Shown here: positions 53,045 through 61,459 of the stretch, piece after piece
How positions within the stretch are numbered: position 1 is the first letter of the stretch
How the letters are laid out: every line of letters starts with the position of its first letter
Origin: Facklamia sp050409585
GTDB lineage: Bacteria; Bacillota; Bacilli; Lactobacillales; Aerococcaceae
Direction: 5' to 3'
Assembly: GCF_050409585.1 (NCBI RefSeq)
Contig: NZ_JBNUPE010000010.1
Coordinates: 5,779-69,778 of the forward strand
DNA: 64,000 nt
Notes under the pieces: generated by a model
What the model was told of the DNA's origin: nothing
What the model saw: the letters and a program-made list of their open reading frames with translations, nothing else
Database searches by the model: none
Program-made: the position numbers and the translations under genes

Positions 53045-53623
53045 TTAAACTGATTGTGCTTTGACTAAATCTTCATCGAATTGTTCGTTCCATTTTTTAA
53101 CCGTCTCTTGGTCAGATGAATCATCCACAATCATTTCATAATAACAATAGCCGTTTTTATCCATTAATGCGGAAAATCCGATTTCTACTTCTGCGATTTC
53201 ATCCTCGCCATTCGTGAAGACGCGATTCAATCCGCCTGTCCACAACATATTAGGTAGTGCAATTAATTTGCGGTTTTCTCGTGCGATGTCGTAAACGTCC
53301 CACGTTGCCGAGCCCGATCCACCGTAAGAATTGCGTCCGTATCCTTTTACTCCTTCTTTTAACCCTTCGCCAGATAAGCCAAAAACAACTTCTGCCATAC
53401 CAAGTGTTAAGTGTCCTATAAAAGTCCCTGTAAGCTTTTCGATAATTGTTACTTCTTTAACAACTTTTCCTTCGCATCGTTTAGTGATTGTTCTGGTTTC
53501 TGGTTCAATTGAAACCGAACCTGTACAGCCAATAGGCATAGCTTTTAATAAAAGACCTTCTGAAGCTTTACGAAACATTCCATTTGTAATTTCAAAATGA
53601 TCAAATTGTTCTGTTACTAACAT
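53045..53623 (-). CDS. Major tail protein
   Basis: 192 residues, forming the tail tube. The N-terminus VTEQFDHFEITNGMFRKASE, the motif IEKLTGTFIGHLTLGMAEVV and FTNGEDEIAEVEIGFSALMD match the phi13-type major tail family. The ATG is preceded by GGAGGAATA. Position between connector genes and gpG is the standard order. Confidence 0.9.
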   Translation of the reverse strand: MLVTEQFDHFEITNGMFRKASEGLLLKAMPIGCTGSVSIEPETRTITKRCEGKVVKEVTIIEKLTGTFIGHLTLGMAEVVFGLSGEGLKEGVKGYGRNSYGGSGSATWDVYDIARENRKLIALPNMLWTGGLNRVFTNGEDEIAEVEIGFSALMDKNGYCYYEMIVDDSSDQETVKKWNEQFDEDLVKAQSV

Positions 53624-53642
53624 ATTTTATATTCCTCCTGTT

Positions 53643-54029
53643 TTATAATTCTGCCGCTTTAAGCAGCGCATCTGTTAATTGTTTAATTAATGGTCCTTCT
53701 ACTTGTTTTAAACCTAATTGAAAAAACATTTGCTCTTTTAGGTTTTTGTTCCCAATGCCATCATTGGGGAAAACTAAATAATTGAATTTTTTCTTTGGTA
53801 ATATTTCAAATCCCAGATTTTCCATTTTCTTTTGTAATGATGAACTTTCCTTTGCGTGTTGTTTATTTACACGACTGATTGGCATTAAACCAATAATTGC
53901 CCTCATTGTTTCAGGAGCGCCTTTTGATTCTAGAAAATCGTTCGTTACTTTTTCTGCTTTATTTGGAACTTGCTTAAACGCTTCTAGCAATTCTTCATTA
54001 TCTTCGAACTCGATATTAAATTTAACCAT
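53643..54029 (-). CDS. HK97 gp10-like neck/tail-completion protein
   Basis: 128 residues counted from the ATG that overlaps the upstream stop (TAATG); a GTG three codons earlier is an alternative. The N-terminus VKFNIEFEDNEELLEAFKQV followed by helices rich in Lys/Glu is gp10-like. It probably functions at the head-tail interface. Assignment is by layout and neighbours more than sequence. Confidence 0.65.
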   Translation of the reverse strand: MVKFNIEFEDNEELLEAFKQVPNKAEKVTNDFLESKGAPETMRAIIGLMPISRVNKQHAKESSSLQKKMENLGFEILPKKKFNYLVFPNDGIGNKNLKEQMFFQLGLKQVEGPLIKQLTDALLKAAEL

Positions 54030-54400
54030 TATCGACACAACCTAAAAATCTGAGTGAAATTCAATGTGATGACCAATGCCGTCTGATCTGTTCCTTTGAA
54101 TTTTGCTTCATCTCTAGTTGAATCTACAAAGATAAGACCGTATCTTATTAATTGATCAATAAGTGTAATTTCATCAATATCATCGTGCACTTTCGAAATA
54201 TACATAACGGTAAATTCCATTTTGTATTGGTTGGCACCTTCAACGCGTGAAATATTTCCTTTGTCGTTATAAACGAAGAAAGAGTCACGGTTATTAATCT
54301 CGTCTTTGTTTAAATCAATAGCAAAAACGGGATGACCTAATTCTTCCATTGCTTTTATAATGTGGTCTAATTTAATTCGACTCGATGCGGTCATTTGCAT
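54029..54400 (-). CDS. Putative tail terminator / neck protein
   Basis: 123 residues, not firmly recognised. IIKAMEELGHPVFAIDLNKD and a beta-rich C-terminus (LVITLNFTQIFRLCR) resemble tail terminator proteins of this phage type. The ATG is preceded by GGTGGGTG, and the gene overlaps the previous one by 29 bases. Confidence 0.6.
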   Translation of the reverse strand: MQMTASSRIKLDHIIKAMEELGHPVFAIDLNKDEINNRDSFFVYNDKGNISRVEGANQYKMEFTVMYISKVHDDIDEITLIDQLIRYGLIFVDSTRDEAKFKGTDQTALVITLNFTQIFRLCR

Positions 54401-54734
54401 CTAATTCACCCACCTTCTTTAAAAATAAATAAATATATTTCCGGTCTATGTCGGGATCCATTGTTAAAATTTCATACATCACATTTTCAATTTCTACTTT
54501 GTGTGACTTATGGATATCTTTCGTAAAGTAAACTTTTACTTTCAGTGATACTTCTGATAAATGGCCGACGTGGTATTCATCAAAACGTTGATTGATAGAA
54601 ACGTAATTAAAAAAAAGGTTGCCCGTTCGGACAAACCTCTTTCCAGTTACTTTTCGATGTGCATCACGTTCTGTTTTAATTTCTCCAAAGAATAGTCTAC
54701 CGTCTAGAAGTAAATCTTCCATTTTATTTGCCAT
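54372..54734 (-). CDS. Head-tail adaptor / head closure protein
   Basis: 120 residues. A beta-rich protein with FFGEIKTERDAHRKVTGKRF near the start, SEVSLKVKVYFTKDI and IENVMYEILTMDPD, in the place and size of the SPP1 gp16-like head closure protein. Overlaps its neighbours at both ends, as expected in a packed morphogenesis operon. Confidence 0.7.
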   Translation of the reverse strand: MANKMEDLLLDGRLFFGEIKTERDAHRKVTGKRFVRTGNLFFNYVSINQRFDEYHVGHLSEVSLKVKVYFTKDIHKSHKVEIENVMYEILTMDPDIDRKYIYLFLKKVGELDANDRIESN

Positions 54735-55002
54735 TTCGTCTCACTCCGTTTTCTATTTGAAGTTTTAATAGATCGTGACGATAGTCGTATTCAAAGGTGC
54801 TAGGCAAAGCGCTATTTGCATACCTAACATGAGCTTTAAGCAGCTTCATAGCTAATGAACCATACTTATATTCAGAAGGCCCACAGATTGAATTTATGAC
54901 AGTTTTAGCTTCTTCTATTAATTCAAGGAGTTCATCGTCCATGTACGAAAACGTGATCTTTAAGTGTCGCTTTACGATGGGTAAGATTTCTTCATTCGGC
55001 AT
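54724..55002 (-). CDS. Phage head-tail connector (gp6-like, DNA-packaging)
   Basis: 92 residues, all helical. IVKRHLKITFSYMDDELLELIEEAK and the following LLKAHVRYANSA match the Phage_connect_1/gp6 adaptor family that sits beneath the portal. The ATG lies after a GGGGG site. Confidence 0.85.
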   Translation of the reverse strand: MPNEEILPIVKRHLKITFSYMDDELLELIEEAKTVINSICGPSEYKYGSLAMKLLKAHVRYANSALPSTFEYDYRHDLLKLQIENGVRRNGK

Positions 55003-55017
55003 AATTAAAAGACCCCC

Positions 55018-55278
55018 TTATACAAGAAGGTCTATTAATTCAGCTTTTGTCATTTTCGCATCATGCGAGATATCCTTATCCTCAAGTAAAGCAATCAGTT
55101 CCTTTTTTGTCTTGGTCTCCAATTCTTTAACAATTGACCCTTCGATAAACCCTAATTTAACTAGTTTTTCAATGCGTTCTTCTGTTGGCTTTAATCCATT
55201 ACGAGGGTATTGATCGCTTTTATTATATAAGTATTCATTGTCCTCTGCGTCGTGAAAGTTCTTGATTACTTTATACAT
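55018..55278 (-). CDS. Small head-module protein with SAP/Rho-N-like C-terminus
   Basis: 86 residues from the ATG at 55276-55278, which has AGGAG eight bases upstream. The C-terminus has two LEDKD/KAELIDLLV-type helices characteristic of SAP or Rho N-terminal domains. Such proteins commonly follow the capsid gene in Firmicute phages. Function unknown. Confidence 0.7.
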   Translation of the reverse strand: MYKVIKNFHDAEDNEYLYNKSDQYPRNGLKPTEERIEKLVKLGFIEGSIVKELETKTKKELIALLEDKDISHDAKMTKAELIDLLV

Positions 55279-55289
55279 GTAATTCACTC

Positions 55290-56489
55290 CTATACTGAAG
55301 GGGTTTCTTCATTAGGTCTAATAGAATCTTGCTTTACAATTTCAGCTTTTGGATCAGCTTCAACTGGAGTGATACCTGTCACACCCGATAAATCTAAAAC
55401 TACAAAAGCGTTTGAATTTTTAGGCAACCCATTTGTAAACATCTTTTCGATATAAAGATCCATGTCTTCGATGGCAAGTGTTTCTTCGTATTTACGGATA
55501 TCTAGCTGGCCTGCAACAGCTAATAAATAGTTTTTAGGCACACCATATATAGCTTTATCAACCGGAACAGCATAAGAAGGAATAATTGTTTCGCCATAAG
55601 GCAATCCAACTTGTTTCCATGATCCATCGTTTTTGTTTTGGAAGAACAATTTAGGGTCAATCTTAGTAGCAATAGTTTCTGGATTCGCAATTAAAGCAAC
55701 TTGACCATTTAAAGTCTTTTCTTTGGATAGCAACGCACGCGCTCCACCTAATGAATCTGGTGTGAATTCTGTGATAGACACCGCGGTTTTTTCTGGATAA
55801 ACACCATCTGTTGAACCAGATAATTTACGCATCATACCGATTGGTTTTAATTTACCATCACCAGTAACTACACCAGTTTCTAAAGTAGCAGCCATAACTT
55901 CGCGTAAGCTTGTAGTCACAAAGTTAGCTAACCAAGATGGCCCTAATTGGAAATATCCTTTAGGTAAAGCAATGAACCCATGCAATTTCACTACGGTCAT
56001 TTCTAAACTCTTGAAAGTTCGTAATAGAATTTGCTTAATATCAGCCGGAATTTCAGACCAGTACGCTGTTACTTCGGTTGGGTCAGCATAGATATACTTG
56101 ATAACCGCTTCGGTATAACGTGTATCGATTGCCGATAACAGAGGGTGCTCCTTAGTAATATCTTTAAGCACATCTTCGATAACTGTTGTTGGAAAAGCAG
56201 CTTCTAATCCATCTAATTTTTGCTTTTTAACTGCTTCATTAAAGTATTTCATTTCTTTTGAAGTGATTGGTTTGCGTACTCCACGAGCAACTAAAATTTG
56301 TTCATCCTGAATTGCTGAATATAATTCGCTGGATTTATTTTCAGCTCTTGCTTTCGCTTGTTCAGCCATACTGTCGAACAAAGCACTAAATGCTTCTTTC
56401 GTTTCTTCTTCGTTACCTTGCGCCATTGCTTCATAAGCATTTTTCTTTAATGCTTCAAAATCGATTGTTTTTTCTTCAAAATTTTTCAT
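55290..56489 (-). CDS. HK97-type major capsid protein
   Basis: 399 residues. A helical N-terminal region of about 110 residues acts as an internal scaffold (delta domain) and would be removed by the upstream protease. The HK97 fold follows: AAFPTTVIEDVLKDITKEHP, then QILLRTFKSLEMTVVKLHGF and GDGKLKPIGMMRKL. The ATG overlaps the protease stop (TAATG) and is preceded by TTAGGAGGA. Confidence 0.93.
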   Translation of the reverse strand: MKNFEEKTIDFEALKKNAYEAMAQGNEEETKEAFSALFDSMAEQAKARAENKSSELYSAIQDEQILVARGVRKPITSKEMKYFNEAVKKQKLDGLEAAFPTTVIEDVLKDITKEHPLLSAIDTRYTEAVIKYIYADPTEVTAYWSEIPADIKQILLRTFKSLEMTVVKLHGFIALPKGYFQLGPSWLANFVTTSLREVMAATLETGVVTGDGKLKPIGMMRKLSGSTDGVYPEKTAVSITEFTPDSLGGARALLSKEKTLNGQVALIANPETIATKIDPKLFFQNKNDGSWKQVGLPYGETIIPSYAVPVDKAIYGVPKNYLLAVAGQLDIRKYEETLAIEDMDLYIEKMFTNGLPKNSNAFVVLDLSGVTGITPVEADPKAEIVKQDSIRPNEETPSV

Positions 56490-57253
56490 TAATTAATTCC
56501 TCCTAAAAAGTTTTTAAGTAAGTTGTTTTGTGGTTTTGGTTCTTGTTGTTCTTCTTTTAACTGCTCTTTTACTTTTGCAGTTATCTGTTTAACCATGCCA
56601 TCTAAATTTATTGAATTGCTAATAATTTTGATTCCATTATCATTGATTTCTATCGAATCACCAGAATCCTTACCCGTTTCTTTTTCACTTTCAAAGTTTC
56701 CTATTTCATCTGCAAAGCCCTTTTTCACAGCTTCTTGAGCAGTAAACCAAGTTTCCGAAACCAAAAATTCAGTAATGGTTTTTTCATCTAGCCCTGTTTT
56801 AGCTTGATAAATAGAAACTAAAGATTTATCAATTGTCTCCAAAGCATTAACAGCCTTCCGAAAGACTTGTTTGTTTCCCTCTTCCATAGTTATTGCTTCA
56901 TGCACCATCATATTGGCGCCTTTGGCCATAATCACTTTATCTGCACCCATAGCTATAATTGACGCTGCACTTGCAGCTAATGCAGTGACTTCAATTGTAA
57001 CGTGATTATCCAAAGATTTTAAAAAGTTACAAATTGAAATGCCTTCAAAAACATCTCCACCCGGGGAATTCAACCGAATGTGAATATCGCCATCAACTCC
57101 AAACAACACACTTTCAACTAGCTTCTCGTTTATAGTTTCGTCCCAATTTTCCCAAGAAAAAGGTTTTCTCACTACTCCCGATAAAGTCAACACAGTTTTA
57201 TCGTTTACTACCTCATTTTTGAACTGAAAAGGTATATTTTTTAACTTAGGCAT
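56489..57253 (-). CDS. ClpP-like phage prohead (capsid maturation) protease
   Basis: 254 residues of the Clp protease class used as prohead protease. IHIRLNSPGGDVFEGISICN forms the oxyanion region, ALAASAASIIAMGADKVIM holds the nucleophilic serine, and MVHEA holds the catalytic histidine. The charged C-terminal third may bind scaffold. The ATG is preceded by AAAGGAGG. Cuts the capsid delta domain. Confidence 0.93.
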   Translation of the reverse strand: MPKLKNIPFQFKNEVVNDKTVLTLSGVVRKPFSWENWDETINEKLVESVLFGVDGDIHIRLNSPGGDVFEGISICNFLKSLDNHVTIEVTALAASAASIIAMGADKVIMAKGANMMVHEAITMEEGNKQVFRKAVNALETIDKSLVSIYQAKTGLDEKTITEFLVSETWFTAQEAVKKGFADEIGNFESEKETGKDSGDSIEINDNGIKIISNSINLDGMVKQITAKVKEQLKEEQQEPKPQNNLLKNFLGGIN

Positions 57254-57323
57254 TCGCGTCCTCCTTTCTTAGTTGATGGAAAAGTTTAATGTCATATTCA
57301 GGACAAAATAAAAAGACCGCCAT
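57246..57323 (-). CDS. Possible 25-residue peptide between portal and protease
   Basis: An ATG at 57321-57323 opens 25 codons (MAVFLFCPEYDIKLFHQLRK...) that overlap the start of the protease gene by eight bases. The composition looks protein-like, but no ribosome site is evident and the start lies in an imperfect hairpin followed by TTTTTATTTT. It may equally be noncoding. Confidence 0.25.
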   Translation of the reverse strand: MAVFLFCPEYDIKLFHQLRKEDANA

Positions 57324-57385
57324 TGGACCGTCAAAATAATTTTTATTTGGTTAAGCTCTTTGCTAGCCAAGATACATTAGGATCA

Positions 57386-58585
57386 CTATTCCTTATCTTC
57401 GCTAGTCTCCAGTTGTTCATAGTTTTTAGTTACTTTTATTTCGTCCATCTTATCCTGTTCCATTCGCTCCCATTCTAATGCCTCACGCATTTCATTTGGA
57501 GTTGCGATACTCGCTGCGATTAATTTATCTGCAGCAGCAGCAAACGATACTACGTTGTAAGTTTGGATAGTTCCTGTAACTAATTTGATTTTAGAACCGT
57601 TAGTCAGACCCTCTTCCTTATAAATTTTGCGATTCAATTCAGTTTCTATTTCTTTTGCGAGTGGTCGAATAGTAAAGGTTACAAAGTTATCTGTCATAGC
57701 TTCTACATCTGCTACGTCTCCTTTGAGAAGGCCTCTCGGAATTCCAAAAGCATCAGCAGTATAATTGATGATCGAATCAAACAAGTTATGTATTTCTGAT
57801 TGTTGTTTTTCGTTTCCTTTTCCTTCAAACAACTTCTCAATACTTAAACCTTCTTCTAAAGGAGTTAGCGTGTCACCGCCCTTAAAAAGATTTTTAAAAC
57901 GGTTTTTCATTAATTCGTCCACTGGGTCAATTTCCTCAATTTCTCCATCTTCGTTTTCGGTTTCGATCGGTTGTTGATTAAACATTGACCCGATATTAAG
58001 AATCAACTTCAACGAACGATCTCTTATATAAGCTTCTGACGCAACTGATAAGAAACGACCATACTCACGATATAAATGATCTACAATCGCCTTAGCTTTT
58101 TTATTCGGTAATTGAAATCTAAGAACATCAGACTCTTTATAAAGTTCTTTCAATTCTAATCCACCGTACAAATGGATATTCTTATAAATATTTCCAACAA
58201 AACTACCTTCTATAACTTCGTAACTCTCTGCCACTACAAAATCGCCTTCCGAATTTTGAATGACTAAAGCGCCACGTTCGTCGTATACCATTTCATGCAC
58301 TAATTGATACAAAAAATCATGCATATTCATGTTCTTATTCGGTTCAAAGTTAAACTTCCACCAATAATGCTCCTCAATCTTTTCATATTCTTGATAGGTT
58401 TCAAATTTACAAAGACTTAACGCACTAGCTAACTTATTGACGCACAATTGAATAGCATATTTTTGAAAATGAATGTTATTCGAAGTTGTTTGAATAAGTG
58501 TTTCTAATTGTTTTCTGGATAAGCTAGTTCTAACTTGCGGATTGCTATGCGAACCGCTCCGCCCGAAAATGTCAAATATTCCCAT
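57386..58585 (-). CDS. Phage portal protein (HK97 type)
   Basis: 399 residues, forming the dodecameric DNA entry ring. It has TLIQTTSNNIHFQKYAIQLC near the start, EGSFVGNIYKN in the middle and the strongly family-specific FGIPRGLLKGDVADVEAMTD, FVTFTIRPLAKEIETELNRK. The ATG lies 15 bases after the terminase stop. Normal length for the family. Confidence 0.93.
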   Translation of the reverse strand: MGIFDIFGRSGSHSNPQVRTSLSRKQLETLIQTTSNNIHFQKYAIQLCVNKLASALSLCKFETYQEYEKIEEHYWWKFNFEPNKNMNMHDFLYQLVHEMVYDERGALVIQNSEGDFVVAESYEVIEGSFVGNIYKNIHLYGGLELKELYKESDVLRFQLPNKKAKAIVDHLYREYGRFLSVASEAYIRDRSLKLILNIGSMFNQQPIETENEDGEIEEIDPVDELMKNRFKNLFKGGDTLTPLEEGLSIEKLFEGKGNEKQQSEIHNLFDSIINYTADAFGIPRGLLKGDVADVEAMTDNFVTFTIRPLAKEIETELNRKIYKEEGLTNGSKIKLVTGTIQTYNVVSFAAAADKLIAASIATPNEMREALEWERMEQDKMDEIKVTKNYEQLETSEDKE

Positions 58586-58600
58586 GTTCCACCCCTCTTT

Positions 58601-60250
58601 CTAGTAAGTATATGTTTTGAGACTCTTTCTAATTTTCACAACTGGGACATTAAGTTTATCTCTATGCTGCAAAGCGTGAAGCAAAGCCATGAATCCATCT
58701 GTTTTTCTTAACTTAGGTTCAATCTTTTCATAAGTCATATTTCCTTTGCCGTCTCGATGTTTATAAGTGTTCCATGTGTACCAATTCATCATGAAATCTT
58801 TTCCCCACTTAATACGGTTAAAAGCGAATATCTCATTCACAAATGGCTCCAATTCTGTGTGAGTTCTCGACCCGCTTCGAGATAACGTTAGCTTATTAAA
58901 CCCATTCTTTTCGAATTCGTCAGACAAATAACTAATGCGATACATATCCGTGCAAATATCTTTGATACGATACTTCTTAGACTGCTTTATAAACCAACCA
59001 GATACATGGCTAGGCGATATAATATCATCGTGAATAATTGTTATTCTTCCTTCTTTAACACCTACATCAATCGGCACCTTATAATTACGTCCTTGTAAAG
59101 CTCGATGGCAGATAAATGTGTGTGACTTCCAATAATAGATGTCTTCAACCTTAAACAGCAAGCCCACAACAACAAAGTCTGTTGTATCTGCATAATCAAC
59201 ACCTCCAATACAATTCATTCCATTTAAATTAATAAGTTCTTCGTTGGCTTCTAAGATATTCTCCCACGTTGTTACTGATTCGTGACTATCGTTCATTGGT
59301 ATATTCATTCGTTTTGTCATAAACTCAACCATTGATGATCCTCTATCTTCTAGTTTTTCGTATTCGTCCATCATTTCCTGTCTTAATGCTGGAAAATAAT
59401 TTAGAGATGGATTAGCTTTCTCCCACTTAGAATGATCATGAACTTCTTCGGCATCATCTAATTTGCAAATAAATGGAAAAGTCTTTCGATTTGGTCGGTC
59501 TCCATTTAGAATTAAAACCGATTCATCTTTTAGCATATCCAGGAAACCGCCACGATTATAACCATCAGTTGTAAAATAAAAACGTCTAGGATTATCCTTC
59601 TTCCCTAGACCTGATATAAACACTTTGATTGATTCTTCATCATCGTAGGCATGTATTTCATCAAAAATAACAGCTCCTTGACGACCACCGTCTTTTGTCT
59701 TGGCATTATTCGTCCGATACCTTACACGACTACGCGTTTTCTTAAATATGTACTGTTCTTTCGTGAAATAGAAGTACTTTCTAAATTTCTTTCCTTGATT
59801 GTTTTGTTTATCATCGTCGAGTATTTCCCAGAATTCGTCAAAAGATTCTCGCGATTGATCTTCTGACGTAGCTACAATATCAACATGATACTTTTTTACT
59901 GGTTCAGTGGTCACTAAAGCCATTTCTATACGTGACATGAAACCAGTCTTTCCACCACCTCTACCCATCATCACAAGGAATTCATTAAACATAATCGTAT
60001 CATCTTTGTCGTACACGCCAAACACAAATGCTGTTATGAACTCCTGCCAAGGCATTAATTTGCCGTCAAAATACTGGTTCATTCTACGAATGGCTTTATC
60101 AATTAAATCAGCTTTTATAACTGCACCCTTCAATTTATTCCTGAGATATTTCATTAAAAGTTTTTGTTCTTTGCATGATTCAACTTCTCCCGATTCAACC
60201 ATATTCATATAGGTATCAATAGCAGGATGATAATTAGAACTCTTCGGCAT
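58601..60250 (-). CDS. Terminase large subunit
   Basis: 549 residues. The ATPase has Walker A VMMGRGGGKTGF and Walker B AVIFDEIHAYDDEES, with the C-motif FYFTTDGYNRGGF. The nuclease domain starts GGVDYADTTDFVVVG, with metal-binding aspartates. I chose the ATG at 60248-60250, which overlaps the terS end and has AGGTGG eight bases upstream; a GTG four codons earlier is less likely. It packages DNA into the prohead. Confidence 0.96.
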   Translation of the reverse strand: MPKSSNYHPAIDTYMNMVESGEVESCKEQKLLMKYLRNKLKGAVIKADLIDKAIRRMNQYFDGKLMPWQEFITAFVFGVYDKDDTIMFNEFLVMMGRGGGKTGFMSRIEMALVTTEPVKKYHVDIVATSEDQSRESFDEFWEILDDDKQNNQGKKFRKYFYFTKEQYIFKKTRSRVRYRTNNAKTKDGGRQGAVIFDEIHAYDDEESIKVFISGLGKKDNPRRFYFTTDGYNRGGFLDMLKDESVLILNGDRPNRKTFPFICKLDDAEEVHDHSKWEKANPSLNYFPALRQEMMDEYEKLEDRGSSMVEFMTKRMNIPMNDSHESVTTWENILEANEELINLNGMNCIGGVDYADTTDFVVVGLLFKVEDIYYWKSHTFICHRALQGRNYKVPIDVGVKEGRITIIHDDIISPSHVSGWFIKQSKKYRIKDICTDMYRISYLSDEFEKNGFNKLTLSRSGSRTHTELEPFVNEIFAFNRIKWGKDFMMNWYTWNTYKHRDGKGNMTYEKIEPKLRKTDGFMALLHALQHRDKLNVPVVKIRKSLKTYTY

Positions 60251-60563
60251 CGTCTTCACCACCTAGCATCCGCAATGTTTCAGATGTGATGCCAAGTTGT
60301 TTGAGGATGTTCATCATTTGACTATTTACTTTGTTATATTCTCCGACCGATTCATTCTTCTTAACCCCTCTAGATGTTTCGGAGTTCTGCCATTCTACAG
60401 CCACACCACGTTCTTGAATGTCTTTCCATAACATTTCTTTAATCTCATAGAGCCTACAGTAATCATCCACAAGATTAAAAAAATGCTCACCGTACACCCC
60501 AGCATCTTCAAGATACTGATGCAAATCTTCACGAATTCGGTCAACTATTTTCTTCTTTACCAT
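60234..60563 (-). CDS. Terminase small subunit (P27 family)
   Basis: 109 residues. LHQYLEDAGVYGEHFFNLVDDY and WQNSETSRGVKKNESVGEYN with QMMNILKQLGI are the P27-type pattern. It recognises the packaging site and recruits the large subunit, whose gene it overlaps. The ATG has GAGGGGGG upstream. A GC-rich candidate cos region lies directly before it. Confidence 0.92.
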   Translation of the reverse strand: MVKKKIVDRIREDLHQYLEDAGVYGEHFFNLVDDYCRLYEIKEMLWKDIQERGVAVEWQNSETSRGVKKNESVGEYNKVNSQMMNILKQLGITSETLRMLGGEDDAEEF

Positions 60564-60575
60564 TTAATACCCCCC

Positions 60576-60666
60576 TCTCACGCGCGCGCGTATATTTTTC
60601 CGGAGTCTTCCCCCCTCCCCGTTGTCTGGTTCCCCGAATAGACTTCATTTGAAATCGACCCGGGGG
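60576..60666. other. Candidate cos (packaging) region
   Basis: A short noncoding stretch between the 88-residue gene and terS with sequence unlike its surroundings: an alternating CG palindrome ACGCGCGCGCGT (60580-60591), C-rich runs, and CCCGGGGG at 60659-60666. In cos-type HK97-like phages the cohesive end lies here. The exact cut cannot be read from sequence. Confidence 0.5.
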
Positions 60667-60924
60667 TTATTTTGAAGGTGGTTGATTCATCGCAATACTA
60701 TTTATACGTTCAATCAATCTATTAGATAGATATTCATTCATTCCTTTCCATTTATTTGTTGCAATTACATATGTAATAGCTTCTGCATAACTGTTAGAAG
60801 CGTTTATATATGAATCAGCTAGCTCAGATACAATTATTTCTGTTTGCTTATTAAGGTGTTTAGCTGCATTACCAAACTCGTTCTCTAGTTGTTTACATTT
60901 ATCTACATTCAAATCTTTATACAT
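60667..60924 (-). CDS. Hypothetical phage protein before the terminase
   Basis: 85 residues from the ATG at 60922-60924, which has AGAGGTGG upstream. All-helical (KCKQLENEFGNAAKHLNKQT) with no recognised domain. The next upstream frame, the broken HNH gene, ends three bases before this ATG. Function unknown. Confidence 0.65.
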   Translation of the reverse strand: MYKDLNVDKCKQLENEFGNAAKHLNKQTEIIVSELADSYINASNSYAEAITYVIATNKWKGMNEYLSNRLIERINSIAMNQPPSK

Positions 60925-60926
60925 AA

Positions 60927-61244
60927 TTACCACCTCTCCTCATTTGTAAACTTCTTTTTATTCAACAATAATTTTTCTGGGTGCTCTTTATTGTGACATG
61001 CATTTCATAAACTCAATAAATTTTCTAAAGATAATGCAAGCATCGGATTGTCTCTCACATGCACTACGTGATGGACCATCTCTGCTGGCGTGTGTTTACC
61101 TTCTGCTTTACATACTTGACACTCATTGTTATCTATCTTCATACGCATGGCTCTGACCTTACGCCACTGTGATGAATGATAGAATCTTATTAGATTATCC
61201 TCTGCAATCCATCTGTTTAGTTTAGCTAGGAATTTTTTGTTCAT
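60927..61244 (-). pseudogene. HNH endonuclease interrupted by an in-frame TGA
   Basis: A 79-codon frame (61005-61244) starts with MNKKFLAKLNRWIAEDNLIR, and carries FYHSSQWRKVRAMRMKID, the first zinc pair CQVC and MVHHVVHV. It stops at TGA (61005-61007). The same frame continues without frameshift for 25 more codons, NACHNKEHPEKLLL..., ending in TAA at 60927-60929. Intact relatives have a Cys where the TGA is (CxxCH), so a single-base change from TGC or TGT explains it. Phage HNH proteins beside terminase assist cos cleavage; this one has lost the second zinc cysteine pair and the last His/Asn. Confidence 0.85.
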
Positions 61245-61278
61245 GTGCTTCCACCCTTAACTTATAAATATAATAAAA

Positions 61279-61299
61279 CCACCCCAATAAACGAGGTGG
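61279..61299 (-). terminator. Terminator downstream of the tRNA-like RNA
   Basis: CCACCTC/GGGGTGG arms (one G-U pair) followed by TTTTATTAT on the minus strand. It would end a transcript that carries the tRNA-like element. Confidence 0.65.
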
Positions 61300-61354
61300 A
61301 AAAGAAAGAAATGATTTGGTTTTACGAGTGTGCGGAACAATCACAATCCGCGAT

Positions 61355-61459
61355 GCAACTGGTAAGGATTTGCACCTTACATAACATATCACTGTTCAAG
61401 GGTTGCCCACGTAATATGTCTTATCCCTTTTAAGCGTCTACCTATTCCGCCACAGTTGC
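61355..61459 (-). ncRNA. tRNA-like RNA resembling tRNA-Leu, noncanonical
   Basis: On the minus strand: acceptor arms GCAACTG/CAGTTGC (7 pairs), then TGGCGGAATAGGTAGACGC, which is a normal leucine-type D arm, and near the 3' end a T arm TAAGG-TGCAAAT-CCTTA. The middle is abnormal. It can fold as a short CTTA/TAAG arm with a seven-base loop plus a ten-pair extra arm (GACATATTAC/GTGATATGTT), or as AAGGG/CCCTT with a 22-base loop. T-loop position 55 is G, not U. Length 105 bases, about 15-20 longer than tRNA-Leu. No CCA is encoded. It may be a decayed tRNA gene or a distinct RNA. Confidence 0.45.

Noticed and set aside
57300..57345. Hairpin with TTTTTATTTT between portal and protease as a strong terminator
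   Set aside because: The stem has a mismatch and only about seven pairs, and capsid genes downstream need read-through, so I did not list it as a terminator.
61005..61007. UGA reassigned to an amino acid in this organism
   Set aside because: Many genes in the window end in TGA at expected lengths (for example ylxR and the regulator-coupled genes), so the code is standard and the HNH stop is a local event.
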